Source: Stenocarpella maydis (taxonomy: Eukaryota; Ascomycota; Sordariomycetes; Diaporthales; Diaporthaceae). Taken from it: a DNA stretch of 64,000 nt. Made by a program: the position numbers and the translations under genes. The notes under the pieces were generated by a model. That model did not search any database and was not told where the DNA came from. It saw only the letters and a program-made list of their open reading frames with translations. Each line of letters opens with the position of its first letter. The stretch's first letter is position 1. Shown in pieces: positions 20,502 through 34,688 of this stretch. The stretch is taken from contig NQMI01000088.1 in the NCBI GenBank assembly GCA_002270565.1, forward strand, positions 136,782-200,781, given 5' to 3'.

Positions 20502-22490
20502 CTACTCGCCACTTTGTCCTGCCTCTCTGTACTGCTCAAATGTCGATACAGTAGCATCTTCCGCTTCGTGGGGCTGGTCTTCAGCCCTGATACGCCTCTC
20601 GACTTCCAAACAGCCGTCCCTACCCCAGTAGCCAGCCTTCTCCTGTCCTTTGACGCAGGCTTCCGTGATGAGAACGTGTTGCACAGGAGCCTCGTAGATC
20701 GGTTCGGCGAGCACTCTCTCCATTTCCATCTTCAGCCCTCGAGCACCAGTGCCGTTCTGCAGGGCTCGCTCAGCAATGGCTAGGAGGGCACGATTGGTAA
20801 AGTACAGCTTCGAAGGGTATGTTTCGAACAATGCTCTGTACTGTGCGACAAGCCCGTTACGGGGAATTGTCAAGATCCGGAACAACTCGTCCTGTGACAA
20901 TGGCGACAGTGCAATGATGTTATGAAGCCGACCAATGAGCTCCGGGATGAAGCCGAAAGCCTGTAGGTCATCAGGAGTGGTGAGATCCACTGTGCGCTCG
21001 TGTCAGTCTGTGTCATGCCCTGAGAGACCACACCCAGTGCGCCACCTGGGACGACTCACTTGGTGTGAAGTTGGTGCTTCCAGACACACCCGCTGATGCT
21101 GTAACCGGTTGGTGAGGTAGGTGGGAATACATCTCTTGCGGCAGGACTGTCTTGTTGCCCTTTTTTGACGACCGTCCCTCACCAATCTCAGCCCCGAATC
21201 CAAGAGACGATTTCGACACCCTCGCAAGAATATGCTTCTCGAGGCCGACAAAAGCACCACAGAAGACAAAAAGGATGTTCCTCGTGTCGATGGTGAACTG
21301 GTCTGTTCTGCCCGACGTGGGAGGAGTGGGAGGGGCCAAACCCGAGCTGCCCGAACCGTAGTTGCTCGTTATGGGCGCGGCAGATCGCGGGGACTTGTTG
21401 TCCTTGACATTGATTGTTACTTTTGTTCCTTCCACGAGCTTTAGGAGGGCCTGTTGGACACCCTCCCCGCCGACATCCCGGCCGTTGGAAGTTTCCCTCC
21501 GCGCGATCTTGTCAAACTCGTCCAGGACGACAATCCCGTTCTCGGTGGCTCTGGTATCGTAGCCAGATTCTATCAGGAGCCTCTCGATACAGCTCTCAAC
21601 GTCCTGGCCTATGTAGCCGGCTTGTGTGAAGGAGTTACAGTCGCATATTGTGAAGGGGACGTTGAGCTTCTTGCTCAGGGTCCTGGAGCGCCTCTTAGTG
21701 CCTCTGGCCGAAGACCGGGGAAGTTGGGCTGGGACGGTACGGCATACTCGAGGATATAGGTCTTTCCAACACCTGTGGGGCCTATCAACAGCAGATTACT
21801 CTTGTCTATTCTAGTATGGTGAGGAACGGCGGGGTCCTCAGGTATGTAGAACTCGAGGGCTGGGTTGGCAGCGGTTTCAGCATCTGTGACATGATGGCTC
21901 TGCTGTATGGACTCATAGTGGCCAGGGAACTCGTCTGGCGATCTACCATCAGCGCGCGATACACGGAAGGCGTAGTCCGGGCCGGCTAAAAGGGGCTGAC
22001 CTTGGACCGGGTGGGGGTCACGATATGGCTCGAGGCGGTCTCTCTCGCGCGTACGGTTCTGACGCTGCAGCTTCTCGCGGAGATTGTTGTCCTGGTCGTG
22101 GTCGTGCCTCCGCCTCCTCAGGTTCTGGTAGTGATTGAAGATGGCGGAGCATATGGTCTTCTTTGCCCTCTCCTGGCCGACGACATACTCGTCGACGCGG
22201 GTCTTGAGATCGCGGGGGTAGAATTGTGGGACCCCAAAGGTAGGGCTGGCGAACATGGGCCCGCGGTCGGGAACATCGGTGGGGTCATATGAGCTGGTGA
22301 AGCCCGAGTTGAAGCTGGGTGGCCTCCTCGCGGATCGAGATGGCGTGGACACGGACAAGGCCCGATATCCAGGGCCTGCGGACCGCGAGGGCGCTTGCAG
22401 GTGAGAGGGGGATAGAGCTAGGGCTTTTCGGCGGACATGGGACACTGGCCACAGGTGTAATCGCGACCCGCGTGAGGCGGCCATGATCAT
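20502..22490 (-). CDS. MCX1: Mitochondrial ClpX-type AAA+ unfoldase
   Basis: Exons (5' to 3' on the minus strand) 22490-21748, 21682-21060 and 20989-20502 encode 617 residues; introns are 65 and 70 bp. The first segment is a Ser/Arg-rich mitochondrial presequence. Residue 237-244 is the Walker A GPTGVGKT; exon 2 continues [20 protein letters not shown], then the pore loop GYIGQDVE and Walker [15 protein letters not shown]. Exon 3 has the sensor/arginine region [20 protein letters not shown] and [15 protein letters not shown]. The N-terminal C4 zinc finger of bacterial ClpX is absent, as in fungal Mcx1. [10 protein letters not shown] carries an LGF tripeptide at the place where bacterial ClpX contacts ClpP. 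A polar, Arg/His-rich stretch around [12 protein letters not shown] precedes Walker A. The start could also be the ATG at 22484, which has the better context. No ClpP gene is in the window. Confidence 0.92.
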
Positions 22491-23793
22491 GCCCGAGGAC
22501 TGCACAACATGCTAAGGTGGCCCCGTGTCTGGAGATATTCTTGGTCTTGGATGTCACGACGGGTAGGATATTTGGTACAGTCTATTGGTTTGAGAGGATG
22601 ACTAGCAGGAGATGGGGGAGTGGGGAGGATGGTCGTTACGGAGGGGGCGTTGCGCGTTATGCAAGCAAGCATGCGAGCAAGTTGTGGCAGTGGTAGGTAG
22701 TGGACGGCATGTCTGGCTGGCTGGCTGGTAGGCTGCGAGGTTACTAACAGCGGCATCGGCCCACCCTGCAGATGCCTAGGTAGACACGGTAGATAGATAA
22801 ACATTGAAGTGCTCCCGCCATTGAAACAGTGGCGGGGTTGACCTTACCCAATGATCCCGGGTTCCCCACCCTTCATGCTCCAGGCCCAAGCTCCTCCCCC
22901 GAGCCGCCCACTTCCAAGTGCCACTCTGGTGCCACTCCAGCGACTCGCAGGGTCTCTTCCCACTCTGGGGTCTGGGGAAAATGTCAACCCAGCATATCCT
23001 GGACAGGCTGATCTGCTGCCTCCCCCTCTCTCTTTCTTATGTACCTAGGTAGTGAGTGTATTTTTCCCAACCCAAAGTGGAGAGGGGTACTAATCTACGG
23101 TACCCAGGTAGTGAGTGTCTACTTATACTATACTCTTCTGACTGATGATAGTTTATTTTGTAAACTGTTTTCAACAGGATTGTTGGAGAATGCTCTCCCT
23201 ACCAGATCGCCCGGCAGCCCCGAGCCACTATCAAGGCCATGATGGCATGCATGCACTAGGGGCCAGTCAACACCAATGGATGGGTTGGGCAGGATTGTGC
23301 TGGGATTCCAATGTACATAGTAGAGAGTGTAGCAACCCGGGGTGCTGTAGATACTGGGTCTCGGTGGTGTTTTTTTTTTTTTTTTCGTTGAATTCGTCGC
23401 TGCTGCCCGACGTCATAATACATCGACTACCCAGAAGCATTCGACCACGGAGCTCAGTCTGGCCACGCCTCGTACTCCTCTGCATCACGGGTCACTCAAG
23501 GCCTTCCCTACAATTGCGGCATATAAAAAAGAACCTGCCCCATCGCAGCATCTGTCTTGCCTGCCCTACCCTGCCCTGCATTGGTCCTGATCAAATTTCT
23601 CGATCCTCTCCGTGTTCACTTTTTCATTGTCTGCACTCACTGGCCTCGGAAGAGCTCATCCTGGTCATCCCAGTCCTTTGGTGCATTTCCCACCTCCCCG
23701 CCTCCATCCCCGGCTGCTAGCCCCGCCATCATCACGACTGCTTCGTCCAGCTGCAATACGTCGCGCTACTGCGGTTGTTTGCAGGCAGACAAC
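22491..23793. promoter_or_regulatory. Divergent intergenic region, ClpX and branching enzyme
   Basis: 1.3 kb between divergent start codons. It contains a near-duplicate pair with TACCTAGGTA-type cores (listed separately), a 17-base T tract near 23370-23386, and a pyrimidine-rich leader just before the branching enzyme ATG. I see no gene. Confidence 0.5.
23041..23118. repeat. Direct repeat with TACCTAGGTA-like palindrome
   Basis: GTACCTAGGTAGTGAGTGT at 23041-23059 recurs as a copy with one change (GTACCCAGGT...) at 23100-23118. The core is a 10-bp palindrome. Similar motifs occur in other intergenic parts of the window. Confidence 0.8.
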
Positions 23794-26393
23794 ATGACCA
23801 TGGCCGACACTGCTGACCATGCATCCAACACATTGGTCCAGGACGGTGGCCAGGCCCCTGGCACCGATTCAGCTCAGGACCTGGGTACGGATATTTTGGC
23901 GAGCACGCCAGTACTGCGAGGATACGGCTGACCTTGCTCACAGGTGTCCTGCAGATTGACCCTTGGCTCTCGCCTTTCCAGGACGCCCTGAAGCGAAGGG
24001 TCTCCAAGGCCAAGGACTGGATCAAGAAGATTGATGAGACAGAAGGTGGTCTTGACAAGTTCACCAAGGCATGCTGCTCCCGAATCTCCAGTAAACATAT
24101 GCTTGCTGACCGCAATACTCTAGGGAACCGATATATTCGGTCTCAACGTCGACAAGGACAACAATGTTGTCTATCGAGAGTGGGCCCCCAACGCCCAGCA
24201 GGCCTTTCTCATAGGAGATTTCAGTACGGGCTATATACTCGTTATTCCTCCAGCGCTGCCCCCTGCTAACGCTGCATAGACGGTTGGGACCGTGACTCGC
24301 ATCCTATGAAGAAGAATGCATTTGGCGTCTTCGAGATCACAGTTGGCCCCAACGAGCACGGTCAAGTTGCGATTCCACACAATTCCAAGATCAAGGTAAG
24401 GTGACTTCCCACCCAGCCGGTTTCTTCCATCGTGCCGCTGCCTGACCACGCCCGCCAGATCTCACTGGTCCTCCCAGACGGCAACAGGGTCGATCGTCTC
24501 CCGGCTTGGATCAAATATGTCACGCAGGATCTCTCAGTGTCACCTGCATATGATGCCAGGTTCTGGAACCCTCCCCAGGAGGAGAAGTACGTCTTCAAGC
24601 ACCCCAGGCCAAAGAAGCCCCTAAGCGCTCGGGTGTACGAGGCACACGTCGGCATCTCGTCGCCCGAGCTCAGGGTTGCCACATACAAGGAGTTCACCAA
24701 GAACATGCTCCCAAGGATCAAGTCGCTGGGCTACAATGTCATACAGCTAATGGCTGTCATGGAACACGCCTATTACGCCAGTTTCGGCTACCAAGTCAAC
24801 AATTTCTTCGCCGCCAGCAGCAGATACGGCACTCCTGAGGACCTCAAGGAGCTGATTGACACTGCCCACGGTTTGGGTCTTGTTGTCTTGTTGGATGTTG
24901 TTCACAGCCACGCTTCGAAAAACGTCCTCGATGGATTGAATGAGTTTGATGGCACCGATCACCAGTACTTCCATGGGGGCGGTAGGGGAAAGCATGACCA
25001 GTGGGACAGCCGACTTTTCAATTATGGTCACCACGAAGTCATGCGGTTCCTCCTCAGCAATCTTCGGTTCTGGATGGACGAGTACCAGTTCGATGGGTTT
25101 AGATTCGACGGCGTGACGAGCATGCTCTATCTTCACCACGGCTTGGGAACGTGAGTCTTGTTGTTCCGGCATATGTGATGCGATTCGGCCTGTGCTAACA
25201 CAATGCTGCAAAGCGGGTTCTCTGGCGGATACCACGAGTATTTCGGCTCGGATGTCGACGAGGAGGCGGTCGTATACCTCATGCTTGCCAACGAAATGCT
25301 ACACAATCTCTACCCGGAGTGCATCACTGTTGCCGAAGATGTGTCAGGCATGCCGGCTCTGGGCGTGCCACTGTCCCTGGGAGGTGTGGGATTCGATTAT
25401 CGCCTTGCCATGGCCATCCCCGACATGTGGATCAAGGTCTTGAAGGAAAAGAAGGACGAGGACTGGGACCTGGCCAATATCTGCTTTACGCTGACTAACA
25501 GGCGACATGGAGAGAAATGCATCGCTTACTGCGAGAGTCATGACCAGGCGTAGGTTTCGCGGCATCTGCCTTCACGGCTGCACCGGCGCACACATTTTGC
25601 TGACGTTGAGACAGTCTGGTCGGAGACAAGACCTTGATTTTCCACCTCTGCGACGCGGAGATGTACACAAACATGTCGACCCTCACACCCCTGACCCCCG
25701 TCATTGCGCGAGGAATGGCACTGCACAAGATGATCCGGTTGCTCACACACTCGTTGGGTGGCGAAGGCTACCTTAATTTTGAGGGCAACGAGTTTGGTCA
25801 CCCCGAGTGGCTCGACTTCCCTCGCGAGGGCAACCAGAACTCATTCTGGTACGCCCGGCGACAGCTTAACCTCACGGATGATCATTTGTTGAGGTACAAG
25901 TTCCTCGACCACTTTGACAGACTGATGAACCTCTGCGAAGAGAAGTATGGGTGGCTACACTCTCCGCAAGCGTACATCTCCTTGAAGCACGATGGGGACA
26001 AGGTGGTTGTGTTTGAGCGTGCTGGTTTGGTCTTTGTATTCAACTTCCACCCAACGAACAGCTACACCGACTACCGAATCGGGGTCGACGTTGAAGGGAC
26101 CTACAAGATTGTCCTGAACACTGATGATAAGGAAGTGGGCGGGTTCAGCTCGATTGACACCAGCACTAGATTCTTGTAAGTCTTGACCCGGCCATCTGTG
26201 CTGGGCGGTTACTGACAACCGGCAAGCACTACTCCGATGGAATGGAACAACCGCAAGAACTGGACGCATGTCTATATTCCGTCTCGGACCGCCATCGTAA
26301 GTTTTCTCGACCCTCAACCAACACAAAATCACCTTGGAGATTGACACTCTTTCACAGGTCCTTGCCCTGGAGTCGGCCGCCGCAGCGCCATAG
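23794..26393 (+). CDS. GLC3: 1,4-alpha-glucan (glycogen) branching enzyme
   Basis: Nine exons (23794-23884, 23944-24068, 24124-24223, 24280-24395, 24459-25150, 25214-25549, 25615-26175, 26227-26296, 26358-26393) encode 708 residues, the usual eukaryotic length. The enzyme cuts alpha-1,4 chains and rejoins them as alpha-1,6 branches in cytosolic glycogen synthesis. The N-terminal CBM48 region has [20 protein letters not shown]. The GH13 barrel shows [10 protein letters not shown], the nucleophile Asp361 in [10 protein letters not shown], the acid/base Glu416 in VAEDVSGMP, and Asp485 in ESHDQAL. The end [14 protein letters not shown] is made by the last splice. Intron 2 (24069-24123) appears to use a GC 5' splice site (AAG|GCATGC); every other intron is GT-AG. 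All exon joins keep the frame and restore conserved sequence. Confidence 0.95.
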
Positions 26394-27200
26394 ATGGTCG
26401 TTGTGCCGTGAAAGGAGAGGGCCGTGCTGCCGGCTAGTACCTCCTTTTGGTAGTAATCCGATCCAGCCTGCAACGGTTGGAGGGCATGACGGGAGGCTTT
26501 TGGCAGAAAAGTGACAGTCTGAGGCGAAATAGGTAGATAAAAGGAAATTTACAAATTTGCTGTACAGAGGCAGTGGTTGGTGATCACTTTCGCCGTTTAG
26601 GCGTTGGGCCGTCTCCACCTCCAGTCATTCGTATTGCCATACGTAGACGTGAGCATCCGGGGCTTGAACCTCCCGTTGTCCGAACAGTCGTGCATCATGT
26701 AGAGGGACGGTTCAGTATGCTTGCTTATGAGATAAATTGGCTTCTTCATCAAGGCGCAAAGCTCGTTCAGTCTTGGTATTTGGTTAGCAATGTGTCCCGT
26801 CATGCCAGTGGTGCAAGAAGTGAGGTGATGAGCAGCTTCGGCATTGGCTTCCCCAGCGCCAACAGCGCACCCCACGTTCAAAACACACTTCCGAGACTGC
26901 CAAATTCTCCGGAGCACCGTGATTGGCATAGTTTGTTTCGTGCACTACCTTCACACCCTGTCTTCGAGGGACGATGTTCGAGTTCAAGGGCAAGGCTTGA
27001 GCCAACAGAGAGAGTGGCAGCGCAGCAGGTTGGGAGCTGGGCGGCTCGGGTCACGTGCAGAAGCAAGCGGCTAGTGGAGCAGCGTCGGATCTCCAGCTTC
27101 TAGCTTAACGACTTTTCCCGCGTCAACTCAATCTTTTCCTCCAGCCTGCATCACTACCCAACTCCACTCCCATCAGAAGTCGTTCTTAATATCTGGCAAG
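26394..27200. other. Intergenic region between branching enzyme and ATP2
   Basis: About 800 bp hold the branching-enzyme 3' end and the ATP2 promoter and leader. A 110-codon frame on the minus strand (26597-26929) is open and looks less biased than most, but it has no recognisable family and no partner exon that I could confirm. Confidence 0.4.
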
Positions 27201-29231
<2,031 letters not shown>

Positions 29232-30852
29232 AGAGACCGGTTACATGTAGAATAAAGAAGTGCGAGTTGCATGGGAGTGTTGGGGCCCGTGTGTAGATGC
29301 GCGGATCGAGTTCACGGAAATGTCATCGTAGCTCAATCAATCTTTTCTCCTTTGTGAGGCGTGTACGTGTACGAGGACAATCAAAATAATCCATGGATTT
29401 ACCGGTTCAGAACAGCATGCATGTGCAGGCTTGAGCCTGTAGGCTCACTACCTCCCAGCACAAGTAGTTTGTGTGACTCCCATCATCCCCGGTCCAGGCC
29501 CGCGGGCGGAGTGTTTCGAGGCAATATGTAACCGCTCAATCACAGGAAATCGCATAAAAAAGATGTACACATGGCACAGAGTAACAGCGCCTTTGGCGCG
29601 GTCTGAATCGGGAAGGTGATTTTCTATGAGAGCACTGCATTGAAATGGGAGGCGCCAGTCAGCTCCAGCCACGTAGCCATCACCACGCCCGGCAAATAAG
29701 TACCTACCCTGAGTAGATATCCGTCATCGTTTCGGGTGTTATGAAGACTAATCTGCCGTGCATGAAGGCTTTGTGAATATCCTCGTTCCCGGCTGAACGT
29801 GGCACGCTACTCTAGCACGATTCGTAAAGGTCTCAAAGCTCACCAGTGTTTATATCCGTGTTGTCGACACTGGACAAGAGCAAATCGAACAGCACGAAAG
29901 ACCGTCATCGTGGTCACAGCCGGTCCTCTACGATGTTTGCCGGCTCAAGACTCTGTGTTGCTTAGTATCGTTGACGCCACCCATGCTACCTCGTCCTGTA
30001 AACTAAACTGCATGGCAAGCACTATCGCAAGATATTAAGACCTTCAGACTTCGGCTGCGCTGACCAACACCGAGAATGAGAGTATGGGTGCTGTTTCCGA
30101 CAAATGCTGATGTTGAGCAACGATGACCACGAGCGTCGAGGCTTAGAGATGAGCGTCAGTGCAAGTGACCATTGCGAATCATGCAACGACGAATACCAGC
30201 CGCCCGTTTGGCGATATGTCCGGCCAGAACGCCAAGCTGGCAGGCCCTGGCCGCTTTGGTGAGTGCGTGAGGAACGTACCCAATTCATCACGAGCCAAGA
30301 CGGGGAGACAAGATCCAGATGGTGTCTTTCTGAGATGAATATAGTAGCCGCTCTCGAATAACCACTGCAACGAGCACTGGCCCAATGCGTTTTCTCGGCA
30401 TGAATGGTCCTTGTTCGTGATGCGCGCCACCTGGAACAGCCGTTAGCCACTGGGGGTCAACTCATAATCTACTCCTTACCCAGCAGACGAGAATGCAGAG
30501 TTTCGCGCCGGGAAACAAGGAGGGTACACGAGTACATCCTTCGCGGCACGTTCTTTATGCCGTAGCAAATATAAGAGTATAAAGCTATCCAGATTCATGC
30601 CCCCATTTAGATAAAACTGGGTTATCAGGACTAGGCATTACGTATATATGTGCTAGGAGTGTGTGTTGCAGGACTTGGTGCGTGGTCGTGGGCGTTAGGT
30701 GATGTACCGATGCACCCTCTGCTTCTCCGGCTGGCCAATCTCCGGTTCTGTAGACAATGCATTGACGCGCAGCAGGCAGTAAGCTAATGTGAGACCTTTT
30801 TACACGAAGTCTATCCTTCATTTACAAGGAATTGCTTCGGGAATGTCACCCA
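29232..30852. other. Convergent intergenic region between ATP2 and the AAA ATPase gene
   Basis: 1.6 kb between two stop codons, with lower GC than the flanking genes. I looked for tRNA-like A and B boxes and for spliced small genes and found none. A 142-codon frame on the minus strand near 30022-30450 has no recognisable domain and was not accepted. Confidence 0.45.
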
Positions 30853-33667
30853 TTACTTCCTAATCATTGCGTCCTCGGACCTGCTGGCCTGGGGCACAAC
30901 TTCAAAACCCATCTGACGCCTCTTCTTTTTCCGCCTGGCGTCGCCATACTGTTCATCGAACTTGCGAAGGGCTTTGAGGCTCTGCATATCCTCTGAGATT
31001 GAGGCGCTGATGTCCTTGGAAGCCTTCTCAAAGTGCGCCTTGGTCAGGACACGCTTCGCTGGGATCTCGAACGTTACGTCTGCCTCTTTGGCCGCAAGCT
31101 CCTCCTTGGCGGCTTCCATGGCCGCCGCCACGGCCAGGTTTTTCAGGTCCGAGCCGCTGTACAGCTCTGTGTCGGACGCAAGCTTCTCGAGCGAGACGGC
31201 AGGGTCCAGTACCTCGTCCCTGAGTAGTGACTGGAGGATCGCCAGTCTCGAGGCTTTCAAAGGAAGGTCCAAGAGTATCCTCCTTGGAAGTCGCCTTAGG
31301 ACAGCCTCGTCAAGGTCTTGTGGGGCATTGGTGCTGACTAGGACGAATATCTGCTGCGTGCTCAATGAATTGGTCAGACCATCCCACTCTCGCAGGAACT
31401 GATTGATTGTTTCTCTGTGAGACGAGTGTCAGTTGATAGTTCCGCGCCGTGCTCTCTTATGAGAGCTTCCACGATTCGAAGAGGTGTCCGAGAGCTTACC
31501 TGTATCCGCCCCTGTTAGGCTGGCGGCCCCTTGAGCCGAGGAGGGAGTCCGCCTCGTCGAGGAAGACGACCACCGGCGCCAGTTTTCGCGCAAGAGAGAA
31601 GACGGCCCGCACATTTTTCTCGCTGTTCCCAACCCACATGTCATTGATAGAAGCTGCACTAATTTCGAGCATGTTGGCCCCGGAACTTTTCGCGACTGCT
31701 TTAGCCATAAGGGTCTTCCCAGTGCCGGGTGGCCCGTACAGTAGACAGCCATGGATGCGCTCACGTGCGAGCACTCCGTATGAGAATGCTTTGGGGTGCT
31801 GAAGGGAGAGGGTGGTGAGGGCCATCAGGGACTCGCGAATCTCTGGTGGCACAATTACCTCGTCAAATGTCGTGTGTATCTCGTCCACGTTAACAATGCC
31901 AGAGAGAAGTTTCTTCTCCTCATCGTCAACATCACTGGGAGGGCCTTTCCGCAGGCCGGATGAAGACGTGGTCGCGGAATTGACGCTATTGCCCAAGGAC
32001 ATGAGATCCTGGATTGGAGAGGTGTTGGGTGTTGTAGGAGCAGCGACGCCTTTTGGGGTGTTCCCAGATATACTTGAGCGCGCCTCATCTACCAGTTTCA
32101 TCTGCTTGAGGGCCTCCGCGAGCGTCGAGGTATCAAGTGTGCCGGCCAGTCTTTCCAAACCAATAGCTTGTGTACATAATCGGAATATCCAGTGGTTCGA
32201 GTAAATGCCGCGAGCAAGATGAGCAACAAGTTCATACCCAGCCTCATTAGCTCCGAAGCCATCGAGGGGCAGCTGCGCGCGCCGCTCGCCTCTGAGGCAT
32301 TCCAGCATCCAATTGATGTTACTCATATTGTCCAGGATATTATCCAGCTCCTCCCACTTCTTGAGAAGTGGAAACTTGTCAGTATCAGCGGAGAAGACGA
32401 TAGGATAGCAGTCGCCGCTGCTCAACTCCTTGACTTTTCTGTGCCACTGCTTGGAGGCGTTCGCGTCATTGGATCCGGATCCGACAATAACGACGCTGGA
32501 TCCGTCCTGCCATAGACGATCGACAGTAATCCTCAACTTCTCGAGGATCGATGCGCCCTCCGTAGTCATCATAAGCTCAACATAGTTATGGACATGTACG
32601 ATGAGTCGCTCCGATGTGTTCGGCTGCCCACCTGACCTTCGCTTGGCAGCAGCCGAGCTCACAATCTCTTTGAGGGCGTGATTTAGCTTTAGATCGTCCC
32701 AGGTTGCGCGGTCCTCCCTGGCTGGCGATAGCAGCTTCACAACGCTCATCCCTCTTGTAATGATGTCGTCGTCATGCTCCGCAACCGAGGGCTTGGTGAG
32801 GGTCCTGCCATTCGCCTCGGCTGCGGCATAGCCCAGCGTTGATATTTGGCTGCGGCCAAAATAAAGGGTTGAGCCGAGGTATGTACCGACAATGCTAGCC
32901 AATCTTGCGGCATCCAGGTGTATCACATCGGCGGACAACTCCGCAGCGGCGTGCCCAACGATATCTCTCGCGAGCCGGCTACCCTTGTAATTGTGCACGT
33001 ACAGTAGCGAGATGGGCCTCTTTTTGGTTTCCTTGGAAGCCCTTACTGGTGGAGGCGTCGCATCTAGCTCTGCAGATATGGTAGATATGAGTTCACGGCC
33101 GATAGCTTGCTCAGTAGACGGTGCGCTCGAAGTTTCAGTGGTAGACGCCCAAATCCCGCCGAGGTCCTGCTCAGGGGTTGGCCCTGAGCGATCGGATCGG
33201 ATGTAGCGCCAAAGACTGTCCCACGGTCGGTCCTCTGTTGCATCCTTCGAATTTGAGAGGTGTACATGGTCGTCTAGGAACCAGCGGGGGAGGTTCACTT
33301 GCGGGAGCCCGTTGCTCGTTGCGGAAGTGTTGGTCGCACGTCCTCTGCTGGAGGAGAGGGGGGGAAAGAGCTGCTGTCGCTTGGCTTCCGAAGAGCTCTC
33401 GCTCGTGTCAGATGCGCCGGGCGGTTGCGCCTGTTCGCTATTCTCTTCTCCATCCTCGCCGTCTTTCCCTTCCGGCTTGTCGGGTGAGTCTGGGCCACCA
33501 GGTTTGCTGGACACAGAGCGAGCCTGGGCAGGGCGTAGCCATACATCTAATGGTGGTCTCAGCCCTCGCGATACGAGGCCCTCACACCGGAGCGTCTGCG
33601 CCTTCGCCTGCGCCCGCGCCCGTAGACATCGCGCTGCAGGAAAACTGGCTCTCCCTACAGCATGCAT
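30853..33667 (-). CDS. Mitochondrial AAA ATPase (Msp1/ATAD1-like module) with long N-terminal region
   Basis: Exons 33667-31500 and 31414-30853, joined across an 85-bp intron (GTAAGC..TCACAG), encode 909 residues. The N-terminus MHAVGRASFPAARCLRARAQ is a clear matrix-type presequence, followed by a Pro/Ser/Glu-rich linker. Residues about 170-560 are a large region with no motif I know, apart from LIVHVHNYVELMMTTEG and a Rossmann-like VVIVGSGSND. A classical AAA module follows: Walker A GPPGTGKT (residues 645-652), the substrate loop MWVGNSEKN, Walker B VVFLDEADSLLGSR, the second region of homology ending LDEAVLRRLPRRILLDLP, and a C-terminal helical lid GSDLKNLAVAAAMEAA. The AAA part is closest to the Msp1/ATAD1/spastin group. 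The N-terminal region suggests a separate fungal family; substrate unknown. Confidence 0.85.
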
Positions 33668-34688
33668 TCGGATGATTGGAAGGAGACGTCGGACCCAAAA
33701 ACCATCTTCGAGTCGTTGGGAAGGGCAAATATTGATCCGTCAACAATGCCCGAGCTGCAGATTCCTTGGATGTAGAGACGTTGCGGTAGTTGGCGCATCT
33801 GGAGGCAGAGAATGTGGACCGTCGTCTTCGAGGTCTTTGTCTTTGTCTTTGTCAGCGGACAGGCGGGGGATCCCTGTCCGCTACCTGGCCGCTCTCTCAA
33901 GTACACTATCAGTACTCAAAACGTTGAGTACACTGCCTTTCATTCAGACGTCAGATATTCGCGCCCGCAGAAATGAGAATAAACCGACACGTTCCCAACA
34001 CCAAACTCCCGTAAGATCCAGATACCCACTCCGATACCCAGAATACCTACGCCCACGACACCCACTCCCAGACACCCACAGTACGTGCTCTCATAACAGG
34101 TACTCTTGATCTTAGACGTGTGGGTATGTGGATTGGGTTGGTGTGGGCTGCCTATTAGTTTTTGTGACGCTAACATGAACGACACACCGGTCTACCCATT
34201 TCCGCATACCCATCCAATAGTCACAAGGACCAGGAAACATGCGTACATATTTACATGAGTATGACAAAGCAGCGGCCGTTCCCCAGGCATCGCCGTCCTA
34301 ATAGCTCACTTGGACATTTACGGTCCTCGCAGAAGCAAGACGAAGAGACATCTAGGGCGCACGAGGAATGGGGGTTGAGTGATGCTCTAGGGCTCATCCC
34401 ATTGACCCCTCTGGCTAGATCCCACAACGCTGATTTATGAGTTTGCCCGCCACGCAGCGTAGCCAGCGGAACCTTGAGCATCTTTGTGAAACGGTCCTCT
34501 CCGCGTGGCTGGCTCATTGGCAGGGACTTCAAAACCCTGTCCTCTCGCGACGTTCTGGTATGTCTCTCTTCCAGTTGAAGGCCTGCCTACGTACCTCAAC
34601 GGCTGGACGCCCCAGCTCTGATCCTACACTTGTTCTATTTACACATCGCCCCCAATCCGACAAAGGCGACGTCTGTCGATCTGCAGTC
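33668..34688. other. Intergenic region upstream of the AAA ATPase gene
   Basis: About 1 kb between the start of the AAA gene and the stop of TFB1, both on the minus strand. A run of CCCACTCC, ATACCC and CACCC elements lies at about 34015-34080. No gene is seen. Confidence 0.45.

Noticed and set aside
26597..26929. 110-codon open frame on the minus strand between the branching enzyme gene and ATP2
   Set aside because: Composition is fairly protein-like, but I recognise no family and found no upstream exon with good splice signals. It could be a small gene; transcript evidence would decide.
30022..30450. 142-codon minus-strand frame in the ATP2-AAA intergenic region
   Set aside because: No domain, Ser/Arg/Trp-rich, and overlapping alternative frames of similar quality.
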